Positions 1 to 9,038 are shown, counted from the stretch's first letter. The stretch: DNA of 64,000 nucleotides from Xylanibacillus composti (GCF_018403685.1 NZ_BOVK01000006.1:173648-237647), one strand, 5' to 3'. The notes: generated from the sequence alone by a model not told the origin. Numbers and translations are program-made.

Positions 1-1
1 T

Positions 2-157
2 GAAATGCCGATTGAGAAAATGCTGGACGAGCGCTCCGCGCGATATGCAGGACACAATATACTTCTGATCAGCCCTATTATGACCGCGTCTCTGAAACGG
101 CGATTGCAAGTGCTGCGGCGCCAGGGGAATGCGGTCGAGTGGCTGCCGGTGAAATAG
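2..157 (+). CDS. C-terminal end of a DUF58-like protein (partial)
   Basis: The window opens inside a reading frame that runs without a stop to TAG at 155-157. The 51 visible residues read like the last strand-helix of a von Willebrand/DUF58 domain: a hydrophobic strand (NILLISP), a helix with Arg/Lys-rich face, and a short final strand ending EWLPVK. The next gene is a DUF4129-type membrane protein, and MoxR-DUF58-transglutaminase/DUF4129 clusters are common in Bacillales, which supports the call. The start and the main body lie outside the window, so the family is inferred mainly from context. Confidence 0.45.
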   Translation, partial: EMPIEKMLDERSARYAGHNILLISPIMTASLKRRLQVLRRQGNAVEWLPVK

Positions 158-171
158 ATGGAGGGGATGAG

Positions 172-1395
172 GTGAAAGAGAACGGGTTTTCCCCATGGAA
201 GCGCTCTGTAGGGACCGGAGCAATCGAAAGCATCGGCATCCTGCCGTTTCTGCCCTTCATATACGGCAGCAGTTTCTGGTTGGGCTTGCCTGTATTTGCA
301 GTAGCTTGCGGCATATTCTACGCGATCGGAGCGTGGGCGGCTCCGAGAATGATGCGCTTTATTCGATGGGCAGCTTTGATTCCAGTCTTATTCGGTGTAT
401 TTATGCTAACAGACTCATATGCAGCTATACTGGCGGGAGCGTATATGTTTTCGCGCGGCGGCAAGCATCAAGGAGAGTGGCGGTTTGTCTATTGGCTTGG
501 CAGCTTCCTCTTCCACTTGGTCGCGCTGCTGTGGATTGTACGAACGCCTGAATTGGCAAGCTATGTCCCTTTGTTGTGGGGAAGCGCTTTCGTTTCCGTT
601 GCCTTATTTTTGTTCGGTTTTCAGCGTCAGCTGGTCCGCGATGCGGCTGTCTATCACAAGCTGATTACTTCGGAAACCTTGAGAGTCGGCTTAGTCACGG
701 TGTCCGTAATGCTCGGGGCGGCCTTGCTCGTAACGATGCTTTCCTGGACCTATGTCGGGGAAAGAATGATCGGACCGCTGACCCATTTTGCCGACAGCTT
801 CAAGGAGACGCTGACAGACAATTTAGGCCCCATAACCGAAGGAGTGTTGCCATACCCGGTTCCGGAGAATCCGCCCGAGGAACAGTTGCAGCTGTATGAG
901 GGGAACAAATTTATAGAGTTCGTGCTGAACGTAATTGGCGGTTTTCTTGTGCCTGCGGCAATCATCGGCTCGGTGGGCTGGCTGCTTTATCTCAATCGGC
1001 ATGAAATCAGAGCGTTTTTATTTTCCTCTTCAGAGGAGAAGGAACAGGAATCGCTGCCTTATACGGAAGAACGCCGCTCCTTGCGTGAGGATGGCGAAGC
1101 TCGCCATGCACATAAGCATGCTGCGATCAGCTATGAGGAGTGGAAGCAGATGAACAATGCGCAAAAGGTGCGTTCCCTCTACCTGTTGCTTGTTCGTCGT
1201 TGGATCGAGAGGGGACACATCATACGGCCTTATGAGACCCCCCGGGAAATCGGGAAACGCATGGACGAGCCGGATACGGACAAGCTGATGGATGCTTACT
1301 CGCGGGTGAAATATGGAGGAAGCACTCAAGGAGGGTTGCCGGAAGAGGAACTGGATTCCTGGTATAACCGCTTGAACGAGCCAGAAAGACGGTAG
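172..1395 (+). CDS. Membrane protein with C-terminal DUF4129 domain
   Basis: The protein has about 407 residues. The N-terminal half holds several hydrophobic segments (roughly residues 20-190), an extracytoplasmic stretch follows, then one more membrane span near residue 270-290 and a soluble tail. The tail carries the DUF4129 signature: a helix YLLLVRRWIERG followed by a T-P-R-E-I-G turn and a final Y-G-G. GTG at 172 is chosen because GGAGGGG lies 5 nt upstream; an in-frame GTG at 139 would overlap the previous gene and has no ribosome site. Such proteins accompany DUF58, MoxR and transglutaminase genes; the molecular function is unknown. Confidence 0.7.
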   Translation: MKENGFSPWKRSVGTGAIESIGILPFLPFIYGSSFWLGLPVFAVACGIFYAIGAWAAPRMMRFIRWAALIPVLFGVFMLTDSYAAILAGAYMFSRGGKHQGEWRFVYWLGSFLFHLVALLWIVRTPELASYVPLLWGSAFVSVALFLFGFQRQLVRDAAVYHKLITSETLRVGLVTVSVMLGAALLVTMLSWTYVGERMIGPLTHFADSFKETLTDNLGPITEGVLPYPVPENPPEEQLQLYEGNKFIEFVLNVIGGFLVPAAIIGSVGWLLYLNRHEIRAFLFSSSEEKEQESLPYTEERRSLREDGEARHAHKHAAISYEEWKQMNNAQKVRSLYLLLVRRWIERGHIIRPYETPREIGKRMDEPDTDKLMDAYSRVKYGGSTQGGLPEEELDSWYNRLNEPERR

Positions 1396-1402
1396 CAGCC
1401 AG

Positions 1403-1424
1403 GGGCAAGAAGCTTGCTCTTTTT
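1403..1424 (+). terminator. Probable intrinsic terminator after the DUF4129 gene
   Basis: A short stem (GCAAG with CTTGC, loop of 3) is followed directly by TCTTTTT. The stem is only 5-6 bp, so termination may be partial. Confidence 0.45.
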
Positions 1425-1538
1425 AGAAGCGAGCCTCCATGATAGCTTCAGGCAGACGTGTCCTGTGCATGGCAGGGATTAGGCTGACTTTCACAAAGAT
1501 TGATTTCGTACAGACAAGCCAAAGATGAATTTTTGAGC

Positions 1539-1544
1539 TATAAT
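1539..1544 (+). promoter_or_regulatory. -10 box (TATAAT) upstream of thyA
   Basis: A perfect TATAAT lies 32 nt before the thyA start. No good -35 hexamer is found 16-18 nt upstream; the only TTGATT (1500) is 33 nt away and too far, so the element is only partly supported. Confidence 0.4.
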
Positions 1545-1576
1545 GTATGAGGTCAGCATTATCGGAGGTGAGCCAA

Positions 1577-2557
1577 GTGAAAAATGAGTTGGAACAGACC
1601 TATTTGGATTTCTTGCAATATATATTGGATAACGGTGTGAAGAAGGAAGACCGCACCGGAACGGGAACACTGAGTGTATTCGGTTACCAGATGCGATTTG
1701 ATTTGTCCAGAGGATTCCCTTTGTTTACTACAAGACGCACGTCATTTCGCTTAATTGCGAGCGAATTGCTGTGGTTCATCAAAGGGGACACCAACATTCG
1801 TTATTTATTGCAGCATAATAACCATATATGGGATGAATGGGCTTTCAAGAAATGGGTTGAATCCGATGAGTATCAGGGGCCGGATATGACGGATTTCGGG
1901 AAGCGCTGCTTGGTTGACGAAGCGTTCAACAAGGTCTATCAGACCGAATTGGATGCCTTCTGTCAACGGATTCTAGAGGATGACGCTTTTGCAGCGAAAT
2001 ATGGCGATCTTGGTAATGTCTACGGGAAGCAGTGGCGCAACTGGACAACTTCAACGGGCGAGTCGATCGATCAATTAACAGATGTCATCGAGCAGATCAA
2101 AACAAATCCGGATTCGCGGCGCTTAATCGTGAACGCCTGGAATCCGGAGGATGTGGTCAATGCCGGTGCAAAAGGAAGCAAAGCAGCGCTGCCGCCTTGC
2201 CATGTCATGTTCCAATTTTATGTGGCCAACGGCAAGTTAAGCTGCCATTTGCTGCAGCGCAGCGCGGATTCCTTTCTCGGGGCGAATTTCAACATTCCGT
2301 CTTACTCCTTATTGACACATTTGATCGCAAGAGAATGCGGCTTGGAGGCAGGCGAGTTTGTATACAGCATCAGCGATGCGCACATCTATTCCAATCATGT
2401 GGAACAGGTGAAGGAGCAATTGTCTCGCGAGCCGAGGCCGTTGCCAACCTTAGCGATCAATCCGGAGAAACAATCTATTTTTGATATGGAGTTAGAGGAT
2501 TTGACGATTGAGGGCTATGATCCGCACCCCTCCATTAAAGCGCCGATTGCTGTGTAG
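1577..2557 (+). CDS. thyA: Thymidylate synthase
   Basis: This enzyme makes dTMP from dUMP using methylene-tetrahydrofolate, which it oxidises to dihydrofolate. The catalytic cysteine is Cys208 in the P-P-C-H motif; the nearby [12 protein letters not shown] segment supplies the phosphate-binding arginines, and [12 protein letters not shown] is the folate/dUMP-binding stretch. At 326 residues it belongs to the longer class (like Lactobacillus casei ThyA) with an insert of about 50 residues after the HIWDEWAF segment. GTG at 1577 is chosen because GGAGGTGA sits 5 nt upstream; an earlier ATG at 1547 has no ribosome site. It is followed after 48 nt by dfrA, which recycles the dihydrofolate it produces. 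Confidence 0.97.
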   Translation: MKNELEQTYLDFLQYILDNGVKKEDRTGTGTLSVFGYQMRFDLSRGFPLFTTRRTSFRLIASELLWFIKGDTNIRYLLQHNNHIWDEWAFKKWVESDEYQGPDMTDFGKRCLVDEAFNKVYQTELDAFCQRILEDDAFAAKYGDLGNVYGKQWRNWTTSTGESIDQLTDVIEQIKTNPDSRRLIVNAWNPEDVVNAGAKGSKAALPPCHVMFQFYVANGKLSCHLLQRSADSFLGANFNIPSYSLLTHLIARECGLEAGEFVYSISDAHIYSNHVEQVKEQLSREPRPLPTLAINPEKQSIFDMELEDLTIEGYDPHPSIKAPIAV

Positions 2558-2605
2558 CGACTCAGATTTCGCTCGGCTGGCTGGACGAAAGGATGTGACA
2601 ACTGG

Positions 2606-3094
2606 ATGATCACGATGATTTTTGCCATGGGCCGCAACCGCGTCATCGGACGCGACAACAAGCTTCCCTGGCATTTGCCTGCTGATTTGCAGTATTTCAA
2701 AAGCGTCACCAGCGGCTCCACGGTCGTCATGGGCAGACTAACACATGAGTCCATTGGCAGGCCATTGCCGAATCGAAGGAATATTGTGATCACCTCTGAT
2801 CGCGCTTACCAAGCGGAAGGGTGTGAGATCATGCATGATATCGCGGACATCGTCCAATACGCGAAAGCAGAGGAAGAGTTGTTTGTGATTGGCGGAGCGG
2901 GATTATTCAGCCAGTTGCTCCCGTACGCTGCCAAGATGCATATCACGTGGATAGATGAGGAGTTTGAAGGAGATACGTTTTTGCCCGAGTGGGATCGCAG
3001 CGAGTGGAAGCTGGTATCAGAAACACCGGGTGTGCGGGACGAGAAAAATCCTTATCACTACGCATTTCGCGTATATGAACGAGCAGGGAACTAG
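2606..3094 (+). CDS. dfrA: Dihydrofolate reductase
   Basis: The product reduces dihydrofolate to tetrahydrofolate with NADPH. Its 162 residues show the usual order: an MITMIFAM first strand, the NRVIG turn, LPWHLPADL with the substrate-binding acidic residue, VVMGRLTHESIG, ITSDR and the VIGGAGLF NADPH-binding loop. It lies directly downstream of thyA in the same orientation, the standard Bacillus arrangement. ATG 2606 fits the family N-terminus, although the AAAGGA upstream is somewhat far at 12 nt; a second ATG at 2615 would delete the first strand. Confidence 0.96.
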   Translation: MITMIFAMGRNRVIGRDNKLPWHLPADLQYFKSVTSGSTVVMGRLTHESIGRPLPNRRNIVITSDRAYQAEGCEIMHDIADIVQYAKAEEELFVIGGAGLFSQLLPYAAKMHITWIDEEFEGDTFLPEWDRSEWKLVSETPGVRDEKNPYHYAFRVYERAGN

Positions 3095-3105
3095 GGGGAG
3101 ATCTT

Positions 3106-3315
3106 ATGTCCAATCGCAGGGCAAATCTCGTGCCGAGCTGTCCGATCTGCGGCTTTCAGATGAAGTGGTGGTTTGCGAAGTGGAAGTGTTTTAACTGCGG
3201 GCAATGGAATGGCTGCTGCGGGGATGAAACGAGCGATCCGGGCGGTTTGTGGCTGGAGCCCGATCCTCATGGCTGCGATCGCCGGCATAAGGGGTCGCCA
3301 TCGCCCGGCAAGTAG
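3106..3315 (+). CDS. Small zinc-ribbon protein
   Basis: A 69-residue protein starting 11 nt after dfrA, with GGGGGA as ribosome site. Two CxxC knuckles (CPIC at residues 12-15 and CFNC near residue 29) are separated by an aromatic, basic stretch (MKWWFAKWK), the layout of a zinc ribbon. Further Cys residues (GCCGD) follow in a Gly/Pro/Asp-rich tail. No enzyme domain is present, and I do not recognise a named family. It probably belongs to the thyA-dfrA transcript by position. Confidence 0.65.
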   Translation: MSNRRANLVPSCPICGFQMKWWFAKWKCFNCGQWNGCCGDETSDPGGLWLEPDPHGCDRRHKGSPSPGK

Positions 3316-3357
3316 ACCGGCAAAACCGATAGATTAGAGGAAAGGATTGCAGCGCGC

Positions 3358-3816
3358 ATGAGTGAAGCGATAGAAGCGATGCGGCGTTCGATTAAACAAA
3401 AACAGATGCAGAGGCTCTTCCAAATGGAGCCGGGACGTGAATTGGATGCGCTGATCGCCCGCTATGTGGAAGGGTATCAGGTTGTGCGCAGATCCTTGCA
3501 AGATATGGACGCGGATTATTGGATCCGGCCGCTTTCCTCGATGCGGTCGGAAGAAGGGGAGCTGGAGCGCGTGCCGACTTATTCCACAACGATTTTTTCT
3601 GCACATGCTCTGTTGAACCGCTATCGCCAATGGCGGCTGCAGAGCGAGGGAGAGGCTGGCATACAAGCAGAAATATGCGGCGATGAAGGGGCAGTGGGGT
3701 CATCCGGCGCTTGCCGGACTGTTCCGGAAGCGATCAGTAAAGCGGCTGTGGCCTTGATGATCGCAGAAAATCATTTGATTGAGGAATTGCTCGAGGAGCA
3801 TGGAGACGCGATATAA
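3358..3816 (+). CDS. Hypothetical protein resembling phage ABA-sandwich (BC1872-like) proteins
   Basis: The product has 152 residues. The order of conserved-looking pieces (GRELDALIARYV near residue 25, a VPTYSTTIFSAHALLNR block near residue 72, and PEAISKAAVALM near residue 122) resembles small phage-derived ABA-sandwich proteins of Bacillales. That match is from memory of the family pattern and is tentative. GAGGAAAGG precedes ATG 3358 by 12 nt. No phage genes lie nearby, so if the match is right it is a domesticated orphan. Its function is unknown. Confidence 0.55.
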   Translation: MSEAIEAMRRSIKQKQMQRLFQMEPGRELDALIARYVEGYQVVRRSLQDMDADYWIRPLSSMRSEEGELERVPTYSTTIFSAHALLNRYRQWRLQSEGEAGIQAEICGDEGAVGSSGACRTVPEAISKAAVALMIAENHLIEELLEEHGDAI

Positions 3817-3850
3817 AGAGCGCCTCAGGAAGGAACACGAGGGAGCGGAC

Positions 3851-4501
3851 ATGAATATGCATGCAGGAAGCAGGATGTTGATTTTCGGCGGCGGCGCGCT
3901 AGGGGAGTGGGCGATTCCGCATATCGGGGAAGGAGATGTGCTTGTAGGAGCAGATCAAGGTGCCTGGTTTCTAGTCTCGCACGGGTATCGTCCGCACTTG
4001 GCTATGGGGGACTTTGATTCCGTGACTGCGGAGCAAAAAAAGCACATCCAGCAGATGGCAGGGGAATTCCGTGATTGCGATCCGATCATGAAGGATTACA
4101 CCGATTCTGAATTAGCCTATATGTGGGCACTGCAGCAGCGGCCAGCCGAAATTGTGCTGCTCGGCATGACCGGCACCCGGTTGGACCATACACTGGCGAA
4201 CGTGCAGCTTCTGCGGCAAGGTCTGGCAGCAGGCGTCCGCACGGTGCTTCGGAATGAGCACAACCGGATTGAATTGACAAACGGCCGGCTGGAACTGACG
4301 GATGAAGGGTTTTCCTATATTTCTCTGCTGCCGCTCACCATTGAAGTCCAGGGCATAACGCTAGAGGGCTTTCAATATCCGCTGCGCGACGCAGTATTGA
4401 CGATGGGGCAATCACTTGCTGTAAGCAACAAGCTCGTTGCCCCCGCTGCCGCGGTCACGGTGCGCTCCGGAGAGCTTCTGGTCATACAAAGCCGCGATTA
4501 G
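3851..4501 (+). CDS. thiN: Thiamine pyrophosphokinase
   Basis: This enzyme converts thiamine to thiamine diphosphate with ATP, the cofactor needed by the ferredoxin oxidoreductase 1.2 kb downstream. Diagnostic motifs are all present: GADQGA, MGDFDSV, KDYTDSELA, and TGTRLDHTLANV, followed by the C-terminal beta-sandwich that binds thiamine. ATG 3851 gives 216 residues, typical of the family, and has a GAGGGAG site just upstream; the longer frame back to 3779 would overlap the previous gene. Its stop overlaps the stop of the convergent HAD gene by 2 nt, leaving no room for a separate terminator. Confidence 0.92.
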   Translation: MNMHAGSRMLIFGGGALGEWAIPHIGEGDVLVGADQGAWFLVSHGYRPHLAMGDFDSVTAEQKKHIQQMAGEFRDCDPIMKDYTDSELAYMWALQQRPAEIVLLGMTGTRLDHTLANVQLLRQGLAAGVRTVLRNEHNRIELTNGRLELTDEGFSYISLLPLTIEVQGITLEGFQYPLRDAVLTMGQSLAVSNKLVAPAAAVTVRSGELLVIQSRD

Positions 4502-5232
4502 ACAGAGGCGAAGGCGCGAATCAGACCAGGGACTGCCGATAGGCTGGACACTGTCTCGAATACGCCGGAGGGGGTTGCTTGTACATCTACGACGTTGTAT
4601 TGCCATTCTTGCTCCGCCGGAATAAATACGGCATGGATGCCGTTTTCCAACGCGGGTACGATATCGGTGCGCAGTGAGTTGCCGACCATCCATGTACGGG
4701 AACGGAGCCATTTCTCCTGTTCAATGATCCGGTTCAGGAACTGGCTGTTCTTATGGGAGGCAACATGGATTCGATCGGCAAAGAAAGCCTCCAATCCCAA
4801 CTGATGCACTTTGCGAAGTTGAACTTCCTCGACACCGCCGGTGTAGAGGACAAGCTCGTGTCCGTCTTTCTGCAAGGCTTCCAGCGTCTCAATCATGCTG
4901 GGATACGGTTCGATCGGCATATCGTAGACAGACTTGGCCAGCTGACGGTACTGCTCCTCCATGTCTGCTTCCGGATTTGTCCCGGCTTTGCGGCAAAAAT
5001 AGCGGTATGTATCGACAAAGGACTCGGGGAAATGCTCGGTCGTAAAGCCGTTGATGTGCACAGAAGCCAGATCGAGCTCCAATTGCTTCTCCTTCACTTC
5101 ATCGCTTGTGCAGAAATGCGGAAAGCGCTCGGCCAAATCCTCGGCCAATTGTTCGATAATTCGGAAAAAGTATTTGTTGCAGTGAACGAGTGTATCGTCC
5201 AAGTCGAACAGGATGGTTTGCTCGTTTATCAT
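4498..5232 (-). CDS. HAD-superfamily hydrolase
   Basis: A cytoplasmic 244-residue phosphatase-like protein. HAD motif I is FDLDDTL near residue 10 (nucleophile Asp and acid/base Asp), motif II is the Thr of LYTGG, motif III Lys lies in ASHKN, and motif IV is WMVGNSLRTDIVPALENG. A helical cap sits between motifs I and II (C1 cap). The substrate cannot be predicted from the sequence. ATG at 5232 has a perfect AAGGAG 8 nt upstream; the longer frame to 5313 lacks one. It converges on thiN with overlapping stop codons. Confidence 0.85.
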   Translation of the reverse strand: MINEQTILFDLDDTLVHCNKYFFRIIEQLAEDLAERFPHFCTSDEVKEKQLELDLASVHINGFTTEHFPESFVDTYRYFCRKAGTNPEADMEEQYRQLAKSVYDMPIEPYPSMIETLEALQKDGHELVLYTGGVEEVQLRKVHQLGLEAFFADRIHVASHKNSQFLNRIIEQEKWLRSRTWMVGNSLRTDIVPALENGIHAVFIPAEQEWQYNVVDVQATPSGVFETVSSLSAVPGLIRAFASV

Positions 5233-5671
5233 ATCCTTCACTCCTTTCATTAGTTGATGGAAAGCACTATGGCAAGCAGTCTCATTGTACCCAATTTGGA
5301 CTGGCGGAATCAATATTTTTGTAGCACCCGCCGGAATGTTAGAGTATAATTGATAGAAACTGGCTTATTTATGAAATGAGGGGGCCTCATTCTGGACGTA
5401 CATACATTGGCGAGCTCTCAATCGAGCATTTGGAACGGCAAGCTTCCAGATGAACATCCTTTCGTCTATGACGGCTCTCACACCGCATTTGCATAGGACA
5501 CGCATAAAAATGTGATCAACTTTCGACAGATGCTCTTCGCGCAATGCGGCCGGCACCGGCACACCGTTGAAGGGCAAGGAATCGAATTCTGCTCGCCTAC
5601 TAGCACTTGGTTATTCTTTTTACTCACTTATATAAATATATTTAGCAGCAGTAGGAAAGGAGTTTGCGAAA
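5233..5671. other. Intergenic region with por promoter and possible ORF remnant
   Basis: No intact gene is visible in these 439 nt. A TATAAT at 5345-5350 lacks a well-spaced -35. A small inverted repeat (AATGAGG, 3-nt loop, CCTCATT) is at about 5375-5391. Codon-like stretches occur in different frames between 5390 and 5600, interrupted by stops; this may be a decayed small gene but cannot be assigned. The last 70 nt hold the likely promoter of the downstream operon. Confidence 0.5.
5607..5636 (+). promoter_or_regulatory. Probable sigma-A promoter of the ferredoxin oxidoreductase operon
   Basis: TTGGTT (5607-5612), an 18-nt AT-rich spacer and TATAAA (5631-5636) lie 36 nt before the first start codon. 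An overlapping TTATAT could also serve as -10. Confidence 0.5.
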
Positions 5672-6685
5672 ATGGCACAACAGCTTCCTAAGGTGAACGA
5701 ACTTGGATTTTTTGAAATTCGCCTGGAATCGATCGGCGGTTTGGGGGCCAACCTCGCCGGCAAGATGCTGGCGGAAGCCGGGGTAATGGGCGCCGGATTT
5801 AACGGTGTGAGCTTTTCATCCTACGGCTCAGAGAAAAAAGGTTCGCCGGTTAAAGCCCACATTCGTTTTTGCGACCTGCAAACGAACATTCGGGATACCT
5901 CACCAGTTGAACGGCCGCATGTTGTGGGGATATTCCACGAAAACCTCTCCAAGACGGTCAATGTAGTCAGCGGAATCTACGAAGACAGCACCGTATTGGT
6001 TAATTCCTCGAAGGACCCTGAAAGCTTGAAGGAAAAGATGAACCTGGTTGGCGGCACGATTGCCGTAATCGATGCGACGAACATTGCGTTGGAAGAAAAC
6101 AACCGTGTCAATATGGCGATGCTCGGTGCGCTTTTCCGCCTCTGTGACTTTCTTGACCCCCAAATTATGAAAGACGTAATCCGCAAATCGCTCGAGAAGA
6201 AATATCCGCAAGCCGTTGCGCCGGCAATTCGCACCTTCGAACGCGGCTACGAAGAAGTGAGGTTTCAAACATTTGCGCTTCCTGAGGGAGTGGAAATGCC
6301 TGCGTTCGTGCGCCAGGATACCCCCATTCTTGGCTACGAGACACAGCCAATCGGCGGGACAATTACGAACCCGGGGAACAGCATCCTGAAGGATTTAAGC
6401 ATTTCCAGAAGCGGAATGATGCCAGATTTCGACGAGGAAAAATGCATCCACTGCGCGGCGTGTGACAATGTTTGCCCCGATTTCTGCTTTGTATGGGAGG
6501 AAGGCGCGGACAAGAAGGGACGGCCGCAAATGTTTCTGCAGGGGATCGATTACCAATATTGCAAGGGCTGCTTGAAGTGCGTGCAGGCATGTCCGACGGA
6601 AGCACTTTCCGACCTTCGCGAAACCGAAGGCTATGCCGATCAGAAGCGTGTGCCTCATCGCCACAATCTGGCTGCAGGCGTGTAG
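5672..6685 (+). CDS. 2-oxoacid:ferredoxin oxidoreductase, fused gamma-delta subunit
   Basis: The N-terminal part (about residues 10-190) is the gamma domain, starting with the RLESIGGLGANLAG glycine-rich turn. A C-terminal ferredoxin-like delta domain carries two 4Fe-4S motifs, CIHCAACDNVCP from Cys258 and CKGCLKCVQACP from Cys297. Together with the next gene it would oxidatively decarboxylate a 2-oxoacid (pyruvate or 2-oxoglutarate) to acyl-CoA, passing electrons to ferredoxin in the cytoplasm. Gamma and delta are usually separate subunits. AAAGGAG precedes the ATG by 8 nt. The exact 2-oxoacid cannot be told from sequence. Confidence 0.9.
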   Translation: MAQQLPKVNELGFFEIRLESIGGLGANLAGKMLAEAGVMGAGFNGVSFSSYGSEKKGSPVKAHIRFCDLQTNIRDTSPVERPHVVGIFHENLSKTVNVVSGIYEDSTVLVNSSKDPESLKEKMNLVGGTIAVIDATNIALEENNRVNMAMLGALFRLCDFLDPQIMKDVIRKSLEKKYPQAVAPAIRTFERGYEEVRFQTFALPEGVEMPAFVRQDTPILGYETQPIGGTITNPGNSILKDLSISRSGMMPDFDEEKCIHCAACDNVCPDFCFVWEEGADKKGRPQMFLQGIDYQYCKGCLKCVQACPTEALSDLRETEGYADQKRVPHRHNLAAGV

Positions 6686-6718
6686 GGAAAAACTTTACGA
6701 AAGGCAGGGAACTATGCT

Positions 6719-9025
6719 ATGGCAATTGAGATTCAGAAGGACAGCCGCTTAGGCAAGGTAGAACAGCGGATCGTATACGAATCGGGCAATGAAATGGCGG
6801 CATACGCAGCCCATCAGATCAATTATCACATTATGGGTTATTTTCCGATTTCTCCGTCAACGGAAGTTGCGCAATTTCTGGATTTGATGAAAGCGAACGG
6901 CCAGCATGACATCAAGCTTATTCCGGCGGACGGCGAGCATGGCTCCGCAGGCATCTGCTACGGCGCTTCCACGGCAGGAGGCCGTGTGTTCAACGCAACA
7001 AGCGCGAACGGCTATCTGTACATGCTGGAGCAAATGCCGGTACAATCGGGAACCCGCTTCCCCATGGTCATGAATTTGGTGTGCCGCTCTGTCTCCGGTC
7101 CGCTCGATATTCATGGCGATCATTCGGACCTGTATTACGCTTTGAACACGGGATGGCCTATTCTGATGAGCCGCGACCCGCAAGCGGTCTATGACATGAA
7201 TATCATGGCGCTGAAACTGGCGGAGGATCCGGAAGTCCGCTTGCCGGTGCTGGTTACCCAGGACGGCTACTTCACTTCACACCAGAAGCGTCGCGTTATG
7301 ACAATTTCCAAGCGCGAAGATGTGCTGAAGTTCATTGGCGAGAAGCCGCCGCAAGGCTTCCCAGACACGCTGGACCGCAACAACCCGATTACGGTTGGTC
7401 CATACATGAATGAACCGGACTATATTAATAACTGTTATCAGCAATCGATGGCGATGTATAAGGCGGAGGAAGTTTACGATCGTATTCGCAAGGAGTATGC
7501 GGAATTGACCGGACGCGACTATCCGATCCTCGACCTGTATCGGATGGAGGATGCCGAGGTAGCGGTCTTCTTGATGAACTCCGCATCAGAGATCATTAAG
7601 GATGTCGTGGATCAGCTTCGCGAGAAGGGCATCAAGGCTGGCTCGATCGCGCCGAATATGATTCGGCCTTTCCCGGCGAAGGCGATTGCCGAAGCATTGA
7701 AACATGTCAAAGCGATCACCGTTGGGGACCGAGCCGATTCCTATGGCGGACATGGCGGCAACATGGTGAATGAAATCAAAGCCGCGTTATATACCCATAA
7801 CGTAAAGTCGCCGCTTGTGATTAGCCGGGTGTATGGGCTTGGCGGCAAAGATTTCTATGCGGAAGACGGCCATGCATTGTTTGAGCTGGCAATCGATGCA
7901 ATGAACAAGGGCTACGTAGAGAAGCCGTTCGACTACCACGGCCACACGCCAGGCGATCCTGCGAAGAAGCCGCAGCGCGTGCTGGAGCCAATGAAATACG
8001 AAGACTTGAAAACTGGCTTGATTACGGTAACTCCAGATGAAGAAACCGGCAAGCTGAAGGTCAAGATTCCGCCGCTCCGGGCGCTGACGAAGAAGCCGAA
8101 GCGGATTGCCCCAGGGCACGGAGCCTGCCCGGGATGCGGTATTTTCTCCGGATTGGAGCTGTTTTTCAAGGGCATTGAGGGCGACATTGTCGCATTGTTC
8201 CACACGGGCTGCGCGATGGTTGTCACCACCGGCTATCCTTACTCCGCGCATAAGGCAACTTATATTCATAACTTGTTCCAGAACGGCGCAGCGACGCTTT
8301 CCGGTGTCGTAGAGATGTTCTGGCAGCGCAAGGCGCGGGGCGAGCTGGATCATCTTGGCCTGCAGGATGATTTCACCTTTGTTATGATTACCGGCGATGG
8401 CGGCATGGACATCGGAATGGGTCCGGCTATCGGCGCAGCGCTCCGCAATCACAAAATGATTATTCTGGAATACGACAATGAAGGCTACATGAACACAGGC
8501 GCACAGCTTTCCTATTCCACGCCAATGGGACACAGGACGTCTACGTCCAATGTGGGCAAGTTCCAGGGTGGAAAGGTATTCCATCATAAGGACACTGCGC
8601 AAATTATGGCAGCGACCAACATTTCGTACGTATTTACCGGTTCGGAATCGAATCCTCAGGACTTGCTGAAGAAAGCGGCGAAAGCGCAATGGTATGCGCA
8701 AAACGTCGGTCTTGTCTATGGCAAAATCCTGATTACGTGTCCGCTTAACTGGTTGTCCGATGACAAAGAAGGGACCTCGATTGTAAATGCAGCCGTGGAT
8801 TCCTGCTTCTTCCCGCTGTATGAGATTGAGCAAGGGGTAACAACAATCACCTATAATCCGGAAGAGAAGGGCAAGCGCATTCCGCTTTCCGAATGGCTGA
8901 AGATGATGGGCAAGACGAAGCATCTTGGCAAGCCGGAGTATGAAGAAACGTTGAAAGCATTCCAGGCAGAAGTGGACCGCAGATGGACACAACTGAAAGC
9001 CAAACACGAACACCCTGCCTTGTAA
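6719..9025 (+). CDS. 2-oxoacid:ferredoxin oxidoreductase, fused alpha-beta subunit
   Basis: The 768-residue protein combines the alpha part (residues about 15-430; YFPISPSTEV, ADGEHGSAG, SGPLDIHGDHSD) with the TPP-binding beta part. Beta begins near residue 460 with GHGACPGCG (Cys470, Cys473, cluster ligands) and has the TPP motif GDGGMDIGMG near residue 559 with the closing EGYMNTG. Fusion of alpha and beta leaves only two polypeptides for a four-domain enzyme. It follows the gamma-delta gene by 33 nt and precedes a small third gene in one operon that ends at a strong terminator. Thiamine diphosphate would come from ThiN, encoded nearby. Confidence 0.92.
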   Translation: MAIEIQKDSRLGKVEQRIVYESGNEMAAYAAHQINYHIMGYFPISPSTEVAQFLDLMKANGQHDIKLIPADGEHGSAGICYGASTAGGRVFNATSANGYLYMLEQMPVQSGTRFPMVMNLVCRSVSGPLDIHGDHSDLYYALNTGWPILMSRDPQAVYDMNIMALKLAEDPEVRLPVLVTQDGYFTSHQKRRVMTISKREDVLKFIGEKPPQGFPDTLDRNNPITVGPYMNEPDYINNCYQQSMAMYKAEEVYDRIRKEYAELTGRDYPILDLYRMEDAEVAVFLMNSASEIIKDVVDQLREKGIKAGSIAPNMIRPFPAKAIAEALKHVKAITVGDRADSYGGHGGNMVNEIKAALYTHNVKSPLVISRVYGLGGKDFYAEDGHALFELAIDAMNKGYVEKPFDYHGHTPGDPAKKPQRVLEPMKYEDLKTGLITVTPDEETGKLKVKIPPLRALTKKPKRIAPGHGACPGCGIFSGLELFFKGIEGDIVALFHTGCAMVVTTGYPYSAHKATYIHNLFQNGAATLSGVVEMFWQRKARGELDHLGLQDDFTFVMITGDGGMDIGMGPAIGAALRNHKMIILEYDNEGYMNTGAQLSYSTPMGHRTSTSNVGKFQGGKVFHHKDTAQIMAATNISYVFTGSESNPQDLLKKAAKAQWYAQNVGLVYGKILITCPLNWLSDDKEGTSIVNAAVDSCFFPLYEIEQGVTTITYNPEEKGKRIPLSEWLKMMGKTKHLGKPEYEETLKAFQAEVDRRWTQLKAKHEHPAL

Positions 9026-9038
9026 AGGACGAATGACG

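Noticed and set aside
4498..4501. Overlapping stop codons of thiN and the HAD gene as an unusual feature
   Set aside because: Tail-to-tail overlaps of a few bases are common in compact genomes, and nothing else is remarkable there.
7787..9013. Open frame of 408 codons on the minus strand
   Set aside because: It lies wholly inside the well-supported alpha-beta oxidoreductase gene, has no ribosome site, and its product is a Arg/His/Leu-rich mirror of the true coding strand.
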